Below are positions 17,945-25,584 of a DNA stretch of 64,000 nt, piece by piece (positions within the stretch are counted from its first letter, which is position 1; every line of letters starts with the position of its first letter). Source of the stretch: Ancylobacter gelatini. GTDB taxonomy: Bacteria > Pseudomonadota > Alphaproteobacteria > Rhizobiales > Xanthobacteraceae. The stretch covers positions 372,001 through 436,000 of the forward strand of contig NZ_JAKVIL010000001.1 of assembly GCF_022601675.1 (NCBI RefSeq), written 5' to 3'. The position numbers and the translations under genes are program-made. The notes beneath the pieces are model-generated. The model worked only from the letters and a program-made list of their open reading frames with translations, made no database searches and had not been told where the DNA came from.

Positions 17945-18553
17945 AAGTTTCCTCCTTGCGGACGGTCTTTCTGCCGTCCAATCGCAGAGTAACATAAGTC
18001 ATGCATAGACTCGCAAGGGGGTATTATTGTTGCACAGCATCATAATCAAGTATTCATGGTTCGCATTTGCGATATAGTCAGAATATTCGTTTGGCATCTG
18101 GTATGCCAGGTGCGCTTCATGCGTATGGTCCTGAAAGAAATTCGCCCCGGAGACTGAAAATTCCGTTTGGCCAGAAGTCTCATCGTCTGGTGGTCCGATT
18201 TGATGTGTCGCCGGTCGTCCGGGTTGGCTCAAAATCATGGTGTCGGTGCCATGATGCGATCGCTGTCGCTCTGGAATGCCAAATTCCATGTACGATGTAC
18301 CATATTATTCGTCGGTAACTCGGTGTCGATCGCCTGAAGAAATCGGCAAGAAAGACGGAAAATCACGCGGCTGTGCCTGTCCGTGTCGGGTTCGTCCCCT
18401 ATTGTTCTTGGGATTGAGTCCGCATTGGCGCGATACGGTCATCTGATCGCCGTGATCGGACCGTATCCTTTACGTCAACATGGTAGACCTATTGACCCGG
18501 GCACTATCGTGACATGGACAAGAACGGGTCAGCACAAAGGGAGGATTCAAACG
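17945..18553. other. Gene-free intergenic region (609 bp)
   Basis: This stretch between divergent genes has lower GC than its flanks. The frames found in it have no family resemblance and no good ribosome-binding site. It presumably holds the promoters of the sensor-like gene (minus strand) and the DUF982 gene (plus strand). I could not recognise an RNA gene. Confidence 0.4.
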
Positions 18554-18823
18554 ATGTTGAGTAGCTCCGCCGACTTTCAGCCGACGCCGATTCACCTGAC
18601 GATCGGCCACGAACATATCGACATCGAATCGCTGGATGAGGCGATCGATTTCCTGCGTTCCCTGCGCCATGACCGCCTTGGCGGTTTCGCGGAGATGCTG
18701 CTGTTGCAGATGGAGGCGGCGAAGGCGCCGCATCAGAAGAGCGAGGCCTGGACCGCGTTCCGTACCTGGTCGACCGCGTGTGGGCTGCATGGAGGCAAGG
18801 GACCGCTCTCCCGCGCAGCCTGA
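18554..18823 (+). CDS. DUF982 domain protein
   Basis: Protein of 89 residues with the DUF982 pattern (PIHLTIGHEHIDIESLDEAIDFLRSLRHDR, then a C-terminal helix with EAWTAFRTW). DUF982 proteins are short, of unknown function and common in rhizobia and relatives, often in multiple copies. ATG 18554 follows GGGAGG by nine bases. The longer frame beginning at 18383 has no similar support. Confidence 0.75.
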   Translation: MLSSSADFQPTPIHLTIGHEHIDIESLDEAIDFLRSLRHDRLGGFAEMLLLQMEAAKAPHQKSEAWTAFRTWSTACGLHGGKGPLSRAA

Positions 18824-19005
18824 CCTTTCTGGTGTCACAGCACCCGCGCCGTCGTCCGTCCGGGGCGACGGCGTTTTCATGTGACGTAGCCTTGAAACCG
18901 AAATCCGCTGTTCGCTACCGCAAAAATGCCATTGGCCGGGCGTTTGTACATCGGCTATGTCTCGCGAAGGGCGGGGCTTTTACGTCATTCCTGCGAGCGA
19001 CCATA

Positions 19006-19671
19006 TTGAGAATCGTTGTTTTCCTGTTCACCGCCCTGCTCGGGCTGGCGACAGCGTCCCAGGGCCAGGCACAAAGCCAGAACCCGAGGTCGAGCCGAAG
19101 TCAGGGCCAGGTCGCGGCACCCGCCAAGCGCGCCGTCGAGCCGCCGCTGGTGTTGCTTCTCGACGGGCTGGGCGTCTATGTCGAAAACGATTACGTCGGG
19201 GTCTCCGCCCTGGCGCAGCCGCTGCGGGCGCAGGGATTCCGTACCCGTGTCGACACTCACTTCATGGGGAAGACCTATGGGCTGGTGCCGGACATCATCA
19301 TCGGCCATTCGATGGGCGGGTCCATGGCGCTCAACTATGCCAATTCGCTGGCGCGCTCCGGGCGCCCCGCGCCGTTGGTAATCACAATCGATGCCGCGCC
19401 GACCCCGCCGCCCTGCCGGGTGCGCGAATGCCTCAACATCCGAAACCCCGGAATGCTGAACGTCTACGGCGCGCGGAACATCGACGCATGGTCTGCCGGC
19501 GCCACCTTCGTGAACCATGCCCGCCTGCCGACCCACCCGGTGGTGCGCTCGCTGATCCTCAACCGGACGGCTGAGTTCATGGCGACCTACAAGGCGCGGC
19601 AGGGCGCGCGCACCACCACTCCGACGACCTCGCAGCGCCCGCTCAACACCCCCCGTGCAAAGGGCGGCTGA
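19006..19671 (+). CDS. Exported alpha/beta-hydrolase fold protein
   Basis: About 221 residues. It has a signal peptide (VVFLFTALLGLATASQGQAQ), then an alpha/beta-hydrolase core with the nucleophile elbow GHSMGG (Ser at about residue 102), preceded by VLLLDGLG. The late VNHARLPTHP region could supply the catalytic His. It resembles secreted lipase/thioesterase-like proteins of unknown substrate. The best start I can offer is TTG 19006; no strong ribosome-binding site is seen, so the N-terminus is uncertain. It is the last host gene before tRNA-Ser. Confidence 0.65.
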   Translation: MRIVVFLFTALLGLATASQGQAQSQNPRSSRSQGQVAAPAKRAVEPPLVLLLDGLGVYVENDYVGVSALAQPLRAQGFRTRVDTHFMGKTYGLVPDIIIGHSMGGSMALNYANSLARSGRPAPLVITIDAAPTPPPCRVRECLNIRNPGMLNVYGARNIDAWSAGATFVNHARLPTHPVVRSLILNRTAEFMATYKARQGARTTTPTTSQRPLNTPRAKGG

Positions 19672-21452
19672 ACGGTCCGCGCGCAATACACTTGCAAAGC
19701 GCGGCGAGTTTGGGAACAAGGGCGGGCGCACCGCCGCATCGGTGGGGAAGGGTGGCCGAGTGGTTTAAGGCAGCGGTCTTGAAAACCGCCGTGGGTGCAA
19801 GCCCACCGTGGGTTCGAATCCCACCCCTTCCGCCATTTCAGTCCCAAAGTGGGCACGCCGATGCCCGCCGATTTCCCGCTAGAGACCGAAGTAAGGGCAC
19901 GCAGTAGCTCGCCCTTCGATCCCATGATGCGAACATGGCCTTCTCCGACCTCGACGCGCTGGGCAAAAGCGCGCAGATGGTCCCGTCGATAGCCGCCCCC
20001 ATCCTGCCTGAGCCGCCGCCGCGCGGTCGCGGCGAACTTGCGTAGAACGACCGGCGTCACCGCCATACTGCCGGAGCTTTCGAGCATGGCCTGTGCCCGC
20101 TCGGAATCGACCTGCGCTTGGTCGCGTAGCGCTCGAAGGGCGACGACGCGCTCCTTCAAGGCCGGATCGTTCAGATCGGCCACGCCCGATTCGATGGCCT
20201 CATAGAGCCGCTTCAAACGAAGCTCGGTCTCGGCCGCGCGCCGGTTCAGTTCGGCGATATGCTCGCGGCGACGCTCGGCCCGTTCCTCGCGCCGGTCGAG
20301 GATTGAGGCCAGGATCTCCTCCAGTCGTTCGGGCTGGAGGAGCCGGTTCTCAATGTGATCGCAGACGATGGCGTCGAGTTGCGGCATCGGAATCGATCGG
20401 CCTGAGCAACCTGTCTCACCCTGCCGCGCCTTGATCGAGCAGGTGTAATAGCGATAGCGCCCACCCTTGCCGGTGCGAATCGTCATGGCCCCGCCGCACT
20501 TCTCGCAGTAGCAGATGCCCGTCAGCAGGGTCGGCCCGCTGACGACGCGCGGAGGCGTGACCCTGGAGTTGCGGACGCGCAAATGCTCCTGCACGGCGTC
20601 GAACGTCTCCTGGTCGATCAGGCGCGGCACCGGCACCACAACAATTTCGCTGACCGGCTTCAATTCCTTGGATTTGGAGCGTTTGTTGAACTCGTGCTCG
20701 CCGATATAGGTGCGCCGGGTCAGGATGCGGTGAAGCTGACCAATGCCCCAACGCCCGCCGTCACGGGTAAAAATGCGGTTGCGGTTGAGGTGGTTGACGA
20801 TCGCCTTGACGCCCATCGGGCCGGAACCGCCTTCCCCCTGAAGAGCGAGCCGGTAGATCAGCCGCACCGTGTCGGCGTGTAGCGGGTCGATCTCCAGTTT
20901 CTTCTTGGTCTTCGCGCCGCGCTGCTCGGCCGCGACGATGCGATAGCCGATCGGCGGCAGCGCGCCGTTCCAGAAGCCCTGCCGGGCATTCTCCTTCAGG
21001 GCGCGCATGACGTGCTTGGCGTTCTCCTTCGACTGGTATTCGTCGAATAGCGCCATGATCCGACGCATCATGTCGTGGATCGGATCGTCGCCCAGTTCCT
21101 GGGTGATGGAGATGAGCCGGACGCCGTTCTTGGCGAGCTTCCGATAGTAATATTCCATGTCGAAGGCGTCGCGAAAGAAGCGCGAGAAGCTGTGAACCAG
21201 CACCACGTCGAACGGCGCAGGCTTGGACGTGCCCGCCTCGATCATGCGCTGAAACTCGGGCCGGCGATCGTTGGTGGCGGTATTGCCCGGCTCCACGAAG
21301 GTTTCGACGAGCTGATAGCCACGAGCCTCGCAATAGGCTTCGCCCTGTTTGCGCTGGTCGGGGAGTGACACGTCATGCTCTGCCTGACGCGCGGTGGAGA
21401 CGCGCAGGTAAAGGGCGGCGCGCGTGGCGACCAGAGGAGATTCCTTGTTCAT
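19587..21452 (-). CDS. Large serine recombinase (ICE integrase)
   Basis: Serine recombinase of up to 621 residues. The N-terminal resolvase domain has ALYLRVS (catalytic Ser about residue 19) and VHSFSRFFRDAFD. A PF07508-type recombinase domain follows (GYRIV... GGRWGIGQLHRILTRRTYIGE). A zinc ribbon (CYCEKCGG ... CSIKARQGETGC, about 311-348) and a coiled-coil (REHIAELNRRAAETELRLKRL) come next. It would integrate and excise the element. The last ~85 codons run through attL, antisense to tRNA-Ser and the host hydrolase gene, so the encoded tail (WDSNPR... onward) is host-derived. It overlaps the upstream regulator gene by four bases (ATGA). Confidence 0.9.
   Translation of the reverse strand: MNKESPLVATRAALYLRVSTARQAEHDVSLPDQRKQGEAYCEARGYQLVETFVEPGNTATNDRRPEFQRMIEAGTSKPAPFDVVLVHSFSRFFRDAFDMEYYYRKLAKNGVRLISITQELGDDPIHDMMRRIMALFDEYQSKENAKHVMRALKENARQGFWNGALPPIGYRIVAAEQRGAKTKKKLEIDPLHADTVRLIYRLALQGEGGSGPMGVKAIVNHLNRNRIFTRDGGRWGIGQLHRILTRRTYIGEHEFNKRSKSKELKPVSEIVVVPVPRLIDQETFDAVQEHLRVRNSRVTPPRVVSGPTLLTGICYCEKCGGAMTIRTGKGGRYRYYTCSIKARQGETGCSGRSIPMPQLDAIVCDHIENRLLQPERLEEILASILDRREERAERRREHIAELNRRAAETELRLKRLYEAIESGVADLNDPALKERVVALRALRDQAQVDSERAQAMLESSGSMAVTPVVLRKFAATARRRLRQDGGGYRRDHLRAFAQRVEVGEGHVRIMGSKGELLRALTSVSSGKSAGIGVPTLGLKWRKGWDSNPRWACTHGGFQDRCLKPLGHPSPPMRRCARPCSQTRRALQVYCARTVQPPFARGVLSGRCEVVGVVVRAPCRAL
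19746..19835 (+). tRNA. tRNA-Ser(UGA)
   Basis: A complete 90-base class II tRNA. The acceptor stem GGAAGGG pairs with CCCTTCC, then discriminator G and an encoded CCA. The D-arm is followed by an anticodon stem GCGGT/ACCGC enclosing CTTGAAA, which gives anticodon TGA at 19780-19782. A long variable arm (GTGGGTGCAAGCCCAC) and the T-loop TTCGAAT complete it. It decodes UCA and related codons. Its 3' end is the insertion site of the ICE. Confidence 0.97.
19813..19860. other. Left ICE junction (attL) in the 3' end of tRNA-Ser
   Basis: Host sequence (hydrolase, tRNA) ends here and element sequence (recombinase) begins, and the tRNA remains intact through CCA. A small dyad CCCAAAGTGGG follows directly at about 19842-19852. 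The exact crossover cannot be fixed because the right junction, with its second copy of the tRNA 3' end, is not in the window. Confidence 0.6.
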
Positions 21453-21850
21453 GGGCGGTCTCCTTCGGGCTCGGCGACACGAGCGCGTGGTTCGGCAAGG
21501 CGCAACTCTAGCGAAACGCAGTCATAGTTGAGTTTGGGGGCGAGCTTCCGGCCGCTGCGCTCCATGCGCACGATGCCGTAGTCGATCATCGTTTTCATGG
21601 TGCGGGAAAGATTCGACTTCGCCCGCCCGGTCATCTCCGCCAGTTCCTCAATCGACCCCGGCTCCCGCTCGGCGATGGTGGAGAGCATGGCTCGATTGGT
21701 GGCGGAGAGAATGCGCGCGAAGGATTCGGTCGAAGGGAACCAGACTGTCGGATCGCTGGGACCAGGTTTCTCCTCTCCCCGCGCAATCCGCAAGGTGCGG
21801 GCCTTCATGTCATCCAAGCCGGCGATCCCGATCCTGAGCGTTCTTGTCAC
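21449..21850 (-). CDS. HTH regulator (MarR-like) coupled to the recombinase
   Basis: Protein of 133 residues with a winged helix in the second half: SATNRAMLSTIAEREPGSIEELAEMTGRAKSNLSRTMKTMIDYGIVRMERSGRK. This is the layout of small MarR/antitoxin-type regulators. GTG 21850 has GGAGG six bases upstream. Its stop overlaps the recombinase start in ATGA, so both are made from one transcript. It probably controls its own operon and hence integration/excision; that role is inferred from position. Confidence 0.75.
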   Translation of the reverse strand: MTRTLRIGIAGLDDMKARTLRIARGEEKPGPSDPTVWFPSTESFARILSATNRAMLSTIAEREPGSIEELAEMTGRAKSNLSRTMKTMIDYGIVRMERSGRKLAPKLNYDCVSLELRLAEPRARVAEPEGDRP

Positions 21851-21915
21851 CTGTCGCCTCCTTCCAGCGGCACAGCCAGACGGACGCTCGATGAGCAAGA
21901 CGGCTGCTTACCCAA

Positions 21916-21944
21916 TAAATATCATTATCAGATTACGATATCAA
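21916..21944 (-). promoter_or_regulatory. Candidate promoter of the HTH-recombinase operon
   Basis: In an AT-rich island, the minus strand has TTGATA (21939-21944) and TATTTA (21916-21921) separated by 17 bases, a good sigma-70-type match. It lies about 65 bases before the regulator's GTG start. Confidence 0.5.
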
Positions 21945-21981
21945 CGAGTAATGATCTATTCCCGCCAATCGCCTCTGGGGA

Positions 21982-22254
21982 TTAGCCGGGCTTGCCAAAC
22001 AGCTCGTCGAGAATGTCGCCGAACCACGCCTCGAACAGGTCGATCTCGGCTTCCGTCACAGGCACGCGATCAGGCCAGTCGTCAGAGACGGTCCAATGGT
22101 CGAGCGAAGGGATGACTATCTGCTTCTTCGTCACCCGCACCTGCGGCGGTTCCAATGCTGCGGCCTCGTCGATGTAATCGTATAGGTCGTCGGGCAAGCT
22201 GCCGGAGACGGCACGCGCCCGACGCCGGGTTTTGGTGGCTTGGCGTCGAGACAT
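21982..22254 (-). CDS. Conserved small ICE protein of unknown function
   Basis: Protein of 90 residues: a basic N-terminus (MSRRQATKTRRRAR), then VSGSLPDDLYDYIDEAAAL and an acidic C-terminus rich in aromatic residues (EAEIDLFEAWFGDILDELF). I do not recognise the family. It is placed between the trb operon end and the recombinase operon. ATG 22254 is chosen over upstream starts because the added head in the longer frame looks non-coding. Confidence 0.5.
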   Translation of the reverse strand: MSRRQATKTRRRARAVSGSLPDDLYDYIDEAAALEPPQVRVTKKQIVIPSLDHWTVSDDWPDRVPVTEAEIDLFEAWFGDILDELFGKPG

Positions 22255-22383
22255 GAACTCACCGTCCGGTTGGATACGCAGTCGTGGGTTCCCCCGATCG
22301 GAATATGCGGCACCGCGCCGCCGCATCATCCTGCGAGGTTTGGGGACGGTGTGAAGTCATGGTTTCGCGATACCGTGATCGCT

Positions 22384-22626
22384 TCATGCGATCGGAGCGC
22401 CGGATGACGCTGATTTTCGGCGGGCTTTCGCGAAGCCGCGATCGGTGGCGATGAACCGCTCCAGCATAGGCACGATGAGGCGAACGGGATCGGACGGGCC
22501 GTGTCCTGCCTCGCGGCCGAGGATTTCGGCATAGGCGGTCAGGTCGCGGTGCAGGCTGGCAGGCAGCTCCAGCGTGACTTTGATGGGTTTGTCGTCGGCG
22601 ATTGGGCCTAACTTCAGCTTGGTCAT
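22384..22626 (-). CDS. DUF2274 protein, last gene of the trb operon
   Basis: Protein of 80 residues with the DUF2274 pattern KLKLGPIADDKPIKVTLELPASLHRDLTAYAEILGRE, which looks like a ribbon-helix-helix-type fold, and a C-terminal ERFIATDRGF. DUF2274 genes characteristically follow trbI in alphaproteobacterial conjugative elements. Its start overlaps the trbI stop by four bases. Its role is unknown; a regulatory DNA-binding function is possible. Confidence 0.85.
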   Translation of the reverse strand: MTKLKLGPIADDKPIKVTLELPASLHRDLTAYAEILGREAGHGPSDPVRLIVPMLERFIATDRGFAKARRKSASSGAPIA

Positions 22627-23867
22627 GGCGTTCCCCCATAGGGTTCGAGCACAAGGTCACGGGTGACGATGACGCGCACGGGAAAGCCCGGCCGGATCGT
22701 CAGTGTCGGCGCGATCTGCAACTGGCGCTGGACGATCTGCTGGCCAGCTTGATTGACGGTGTCCTGTGCGCCGTCGCGGATGGCTCGCACCAGCCGGTCA
22801 TTGTCGTCGGTGGCGAGTTCGGTGCCGATGCCGAGTAGCGTCGAGAGCGCGGCCGCCTTGGCGAGATCCCACCAGTGATAATCGACGCCATCCTCCAGGC
22901 CGGCATAGCCTTGCGTATCCGCACCCGGCTGGCGCTCCAGCACGATCGACCGGCCGTTCGGGAAGATCAGCCGGTTCCAGACCAGCAGGATGCGGCGCTG
23001 ACCGAAGCCGACGCCGTTGTCATACTCTCCGATGACGCGTGTGCCCTGCGGAATGAGAAGGATGCGTCCGGTCGGGCTGTCGTAGATGTTCTCCGTCACC
23101 TGCGCAGTGATCTGGCCGGGAAGATCGGAGCGGATGCCGGTGATGAGCGCGGCGGAAATCACCGCGCCTGCCTGAAGCACATTCGGCGACGCGGGCGCGG
23201 CGATGCGATCGGACGAGACCGTGCGCCGGTCGGGCGTCTGGTTGAGGAAGGCGAGCTGGCGGTCCTGCGCCGAGGGTGTGGCCGGCTGCGGCGCAAGGCC
23301 AAGGCTCGCGAGGTTCGGCGCGGGTGACGTGGCGTCGGCCGTCGTCGCCGCAACAGGCGCGGCGGCGCGTGTCTCCGTCGAAGCGAAGAGCCGCGCGGTC
23401 CTCGCCGCCTCCAGTTCCTGTAAGCGGCGCTGCTCTTCGGCGCTGAGACCTGGCTGCACGGCGGGATTGGCGAACGGCGGCGTGACCGGCTGGCCGCGGT
23501 TCTGCGCGTCGAGGATCGGTCGGCCGAGATCGCCGGGGAGCGGAGGGCCGAGCACCGGGCCGGTATAATCGCGCGGCAGGCTGTTGAGGCCGTCCGGCGT
23601 TGCCCGGTTGTCGGTCGAAAGCAGCTCCTCGTTCGCGCGTCCGCCGTGCGAGTTCTGGAGCGCGTAGATCAGCGCGCCACCAACGCCGAGACTGGCGGCC
23701 AGGCCGAGGCCCGCGAGCACCTTGCGCGACAGGCGGGTAACGCGCGGCGGCTCAGGGCGGAGCCGCATGGGCGCGACCGGCTCGCCGGTCAGCGGCCGTG
23801 CATCGTCCGGGGCTTCTGGTGCGTCCGGGTTCTGCCCTTCCTTCTTTTCGGAATCGACCCCGCTCAC
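22623..23867 (-). CDS. trbI: Conjugal transfer protein TrbI (VirB10 family)
   Basis: Protein of 414 residues that bridges inner and outer membranes in the mating apparatus. It has a short cytoplasmic N-terminus, one transmembrane helix (VLAGLGLAASLGVGGALIYAL), a Pro-rich periplasmic spacer, and a VirB10 beta-barrel domain with SAALITGIRSDLPGQITAQVTENIYDS and LLIPQGTRVIGEYD. The start is GTG 23867 (GGAGG eight bases upstream), overlapping the trbG stop by four bases. An ATG far upstream would only add antisense-like sequence. Confidence 0.93.
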   Translation of the reverse strand: MSGVDSEKKEGQNPDAPEAPDDARPLTGEPVAPMRLRPEPPRVTRLSRKVLAGLGLAASLGVGGALIYALQNSHGGRANEELLSTDNRATPDGLNSLPRDYTGPVLGPPLPGDLGRPILDAQNRGQPVTPPFANPAVQPGLSAEEQRRLQELEAARTARLFASTETRAAAPVAATTADATSPAPNLASLGLAPQPATPSAQDRQLAFLNQTPDRRTVSSDRIAAPASPNVLQAGAVISAALITGIRSDLPGQITAQVTENIYDSPTGRILLIPQGTRVIGEYDNGVGFGQRRILLVWNRLIFPNGRSIVLERQPGADTQGYAGLEDGVDYHWWDLAKAAALSTLLGIGTELATDDNDRLVRAIRDGAQDTVNQAGQQIVQRQLQIAPTLTIRPGFPVRVIVTRDLVLEPYGGTP

Positions 23868-24904
23868 GATGCCGGCCTCCCGTCCGTTCGGGAAATGCGG
23901 ACCCGCTTCTGGTTGCGGTCGGTCCCGAAACGCAGTTCGGCGGCGGCGAAGAGCCGGTCCACGATCATGTGGTTGCCGCGCACGCGATAGTTCACCAGTT
24001 CCGAGGTATTGCCCTCCGGCCCGACGACGAAGAGCGGCGGCATCTCGCCTTGTCCGATGCCACGCGGAAACTCGATGAAGACCTGCCGTCCATCGTCGAA
24101 AGCGCGCAGAGGCCGCCATGGCGCTCGGTCGCCCGAAATCTCATAGCGGAAGTTGACATTGGCCAGATCGACGCCGCTGGCGACGGGCTGGACAGCCTGC
24201 GCCTCGGCATTCTGTCGGCGGAGCGCGATGAGCTGGTCCTGCGGATACTGCCAGGACACCGATGCCATATAGGTCCGCTCAGTCGAGCGCAGTTCCATAT
24301 GGTAGGTGCGCAGGTTGGTGTTGATGACGAGGTTGGTCATCAGCTCTGCGCGCGTGGGCTTCACGAGGATATGGACCTGCCGGGCAGCACCCGTGCCGCT
24401 TTCGGTATCCCCGATGATCCAGCGCACGGTGTCGCCAGCGGCGACCGGCCCGGACCCGACCAGCGTTTCGCCGGGCTGAAGAGCGATGTCGGTGATCTGT
24501 CCGACGGCGGTATAGACTTGATAGAGCGCCCCTTGCGTGAAGGGATAGACCTGCATGGAATTGATGAAGCCATCTCGCACCGGCTGGACGCGGGCCTGCG
24601 CATTGGCTTGATTGACGCGGGCGGCGGGATCAGCCGGCTCCGGCGTGCGGCGCGTCGTCTCGACAGGTTTCATCTGGCCGGGAAGCGGCAACGGCCGTGG
24701 CAGTTCGACCACCGTGACCGGCGCCGGAGGATCGACCGTCTGCACGGCCGGCGCGGCATCGTCATAGGCGATATTGGGCGGCGGGGTCGTGGTGGCGCAG
24801 CCGCCAAGGGCTGTTGTGCAGATGAGGACAGCCGTGAAAGCGGATTTACGGAAAGCCGGATGCCCTGCACTCCAGGGGATGGCTTTGCGGAGTGCGGGGA
24901 TCAT
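23864..24904 (-). CDS. trbG: Conjugal transfer protein TrbG (VirB9 family)
   Basis: Outer-membrane-associated core component, 346 residues. A lipoprotein signal ends in ALGGC (Cys about residue 36), followed by a Pro-rich linker. The VirB9 domain has YPFTQGALYQVYTAVGQITDIALQPGE and a C-terminal VNYRVRGNHMIVDRLFAAAELRFG. It binds TrbI to form the outer core ring. The start overlaps the trbF stop in ATGA. Confidence 0.93.
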   Translation of the reverse strand: MIPALRKAIPWSAGHPAFRKSAFTAVLICTTALGGCATTTPPPNIAYDDAAPAVQTVDPPAPVTVVELPRPLPLPGQMKPVETTRRTPEPADPAARVNQANAQARVQPVRDGFINSMQVYPFTQGALYQVYTAVGQITDIALQPGETLVGSGPVAAGDTVRWIIGDTESGTGAARQVHILVKPTRAELMTNLVINTNLRTYHMELRSTERTYMASVSWQYPQDQLIALRRQNAEAQAVQPVASGVDLANVNFRYEISGDRAPWRPLRAFDDGRQVFIEFPRGIGQGEMPPLFVVGPEGNTSELVNYRVRGNHMIVDRLFAAAELRFGTDRNQKRVRISRTDGRPAS

Positions 24905-25584
24905 TGTCCAAGCTCCTTCGACCAGTTGATGGCGTTGACGTAGATTCCGAGCGGATTGGCCCGGAGTTTTTCCGGGTCGCGCGGGACCTGCACGACGACG
25001 GTGAGGATTGCAGACCAGCGCTCGGTGGAGGCGAGCGAGCCGTCCTGATAGCGGCGCTCGATCCAGGCGACGCGGAAGCTGTCAGGCGATGCGCGGATTA
25101 CCGAGGAGACTTCGACGGCGATCTGCTGCTTTCCGACCTTCGTGAACGGGTCGTTGGCGCGGGCATAATCGTTGAGCGCCAGAGCGCCGGCCTGCGTGGT
25201 GAACTCATAGGCACGAAGCCAGTTCTGCCGCACGATGATGGCGTCCGCCGGGATCGCGCGGACCTGTTCGATGAACCGGGCCAGATGGAAAGCGATCTGC
25301 GGATCGGTCGGCCGGTAGTCGGCGACAGCGGGTGCGACGGCTTGCGCCTGGCCGAGCTTGTCGACCTGCACCACCCACGGCACGATCGATCCGCTGGTGG
25401 ACTGCCAGACCAGCGCCACCGACAGGCCGGCAGACAGGGCGAGCGAGCCGAAGGCCATGAAGCGCCAGTTCTTCGCTTGCACACGGGCGGAACCGATGCG
25501 GTCGTCCCAGACCTGCGCCGCGCGCTGATAGGGCGTCTCGGGCAGAGGGGATTTGCCATAATGGGTGGCGGGTCGTTTGAACAT
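24901..25584 (-). CDS. trbF: Conjugal transfer protein TrbF (VirB8 family)
   Basis: Bitopic inner-membrane protein of 227 residues. A cytoplasmic N-terminus (TPYQRAAQVWDDRIGSARVQAKNWR) is followed by one transmembrane helix (FMAFGSLALSAGLSVALVW) and a periplasmic NTF2-like domain (PWVVQVDKLGQAQAV ... RAYEFTT). VirB8 proteins nucleate assembly of the type IV channel. Its ATG overlaps the TGA of trbL by one base. Confidence 0.92.
   Translation of the reverse strand: MFKRPATHYGKSPLPETPYQRAAQVWDDRIGSARVQAKNWRFMAFGSLALSAGLSVALVWQSTSGSIVPWVVQVDKLGQAQAVAPAVADYRPTDPQIAFHLARFIEQVRAIPADAIIVRQNWLRAYEFTTQAGALALNDYARANDPFTKVGKQQIAVEVSSVIRASPDSFRVAWIERRYQDGSLASTERWSAILTVVVQVPRDPEKLRANPLGIYVNAINWSKELGQ

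Noticed and set aside
17999..18289. A 96-codon minus-strand frame in the 18-kb intergenic region
   Set aside because: No ribosome-binding site, no recognisable fold and unusual composition. Left as non-coding.
19587..19840. The recombinase C-terminal tail as a functional protein domain
   Set aside because: It is the antisense translation of tRNA-Ser and the host gene; similar tails occur wherever frames cross tRNA genes.
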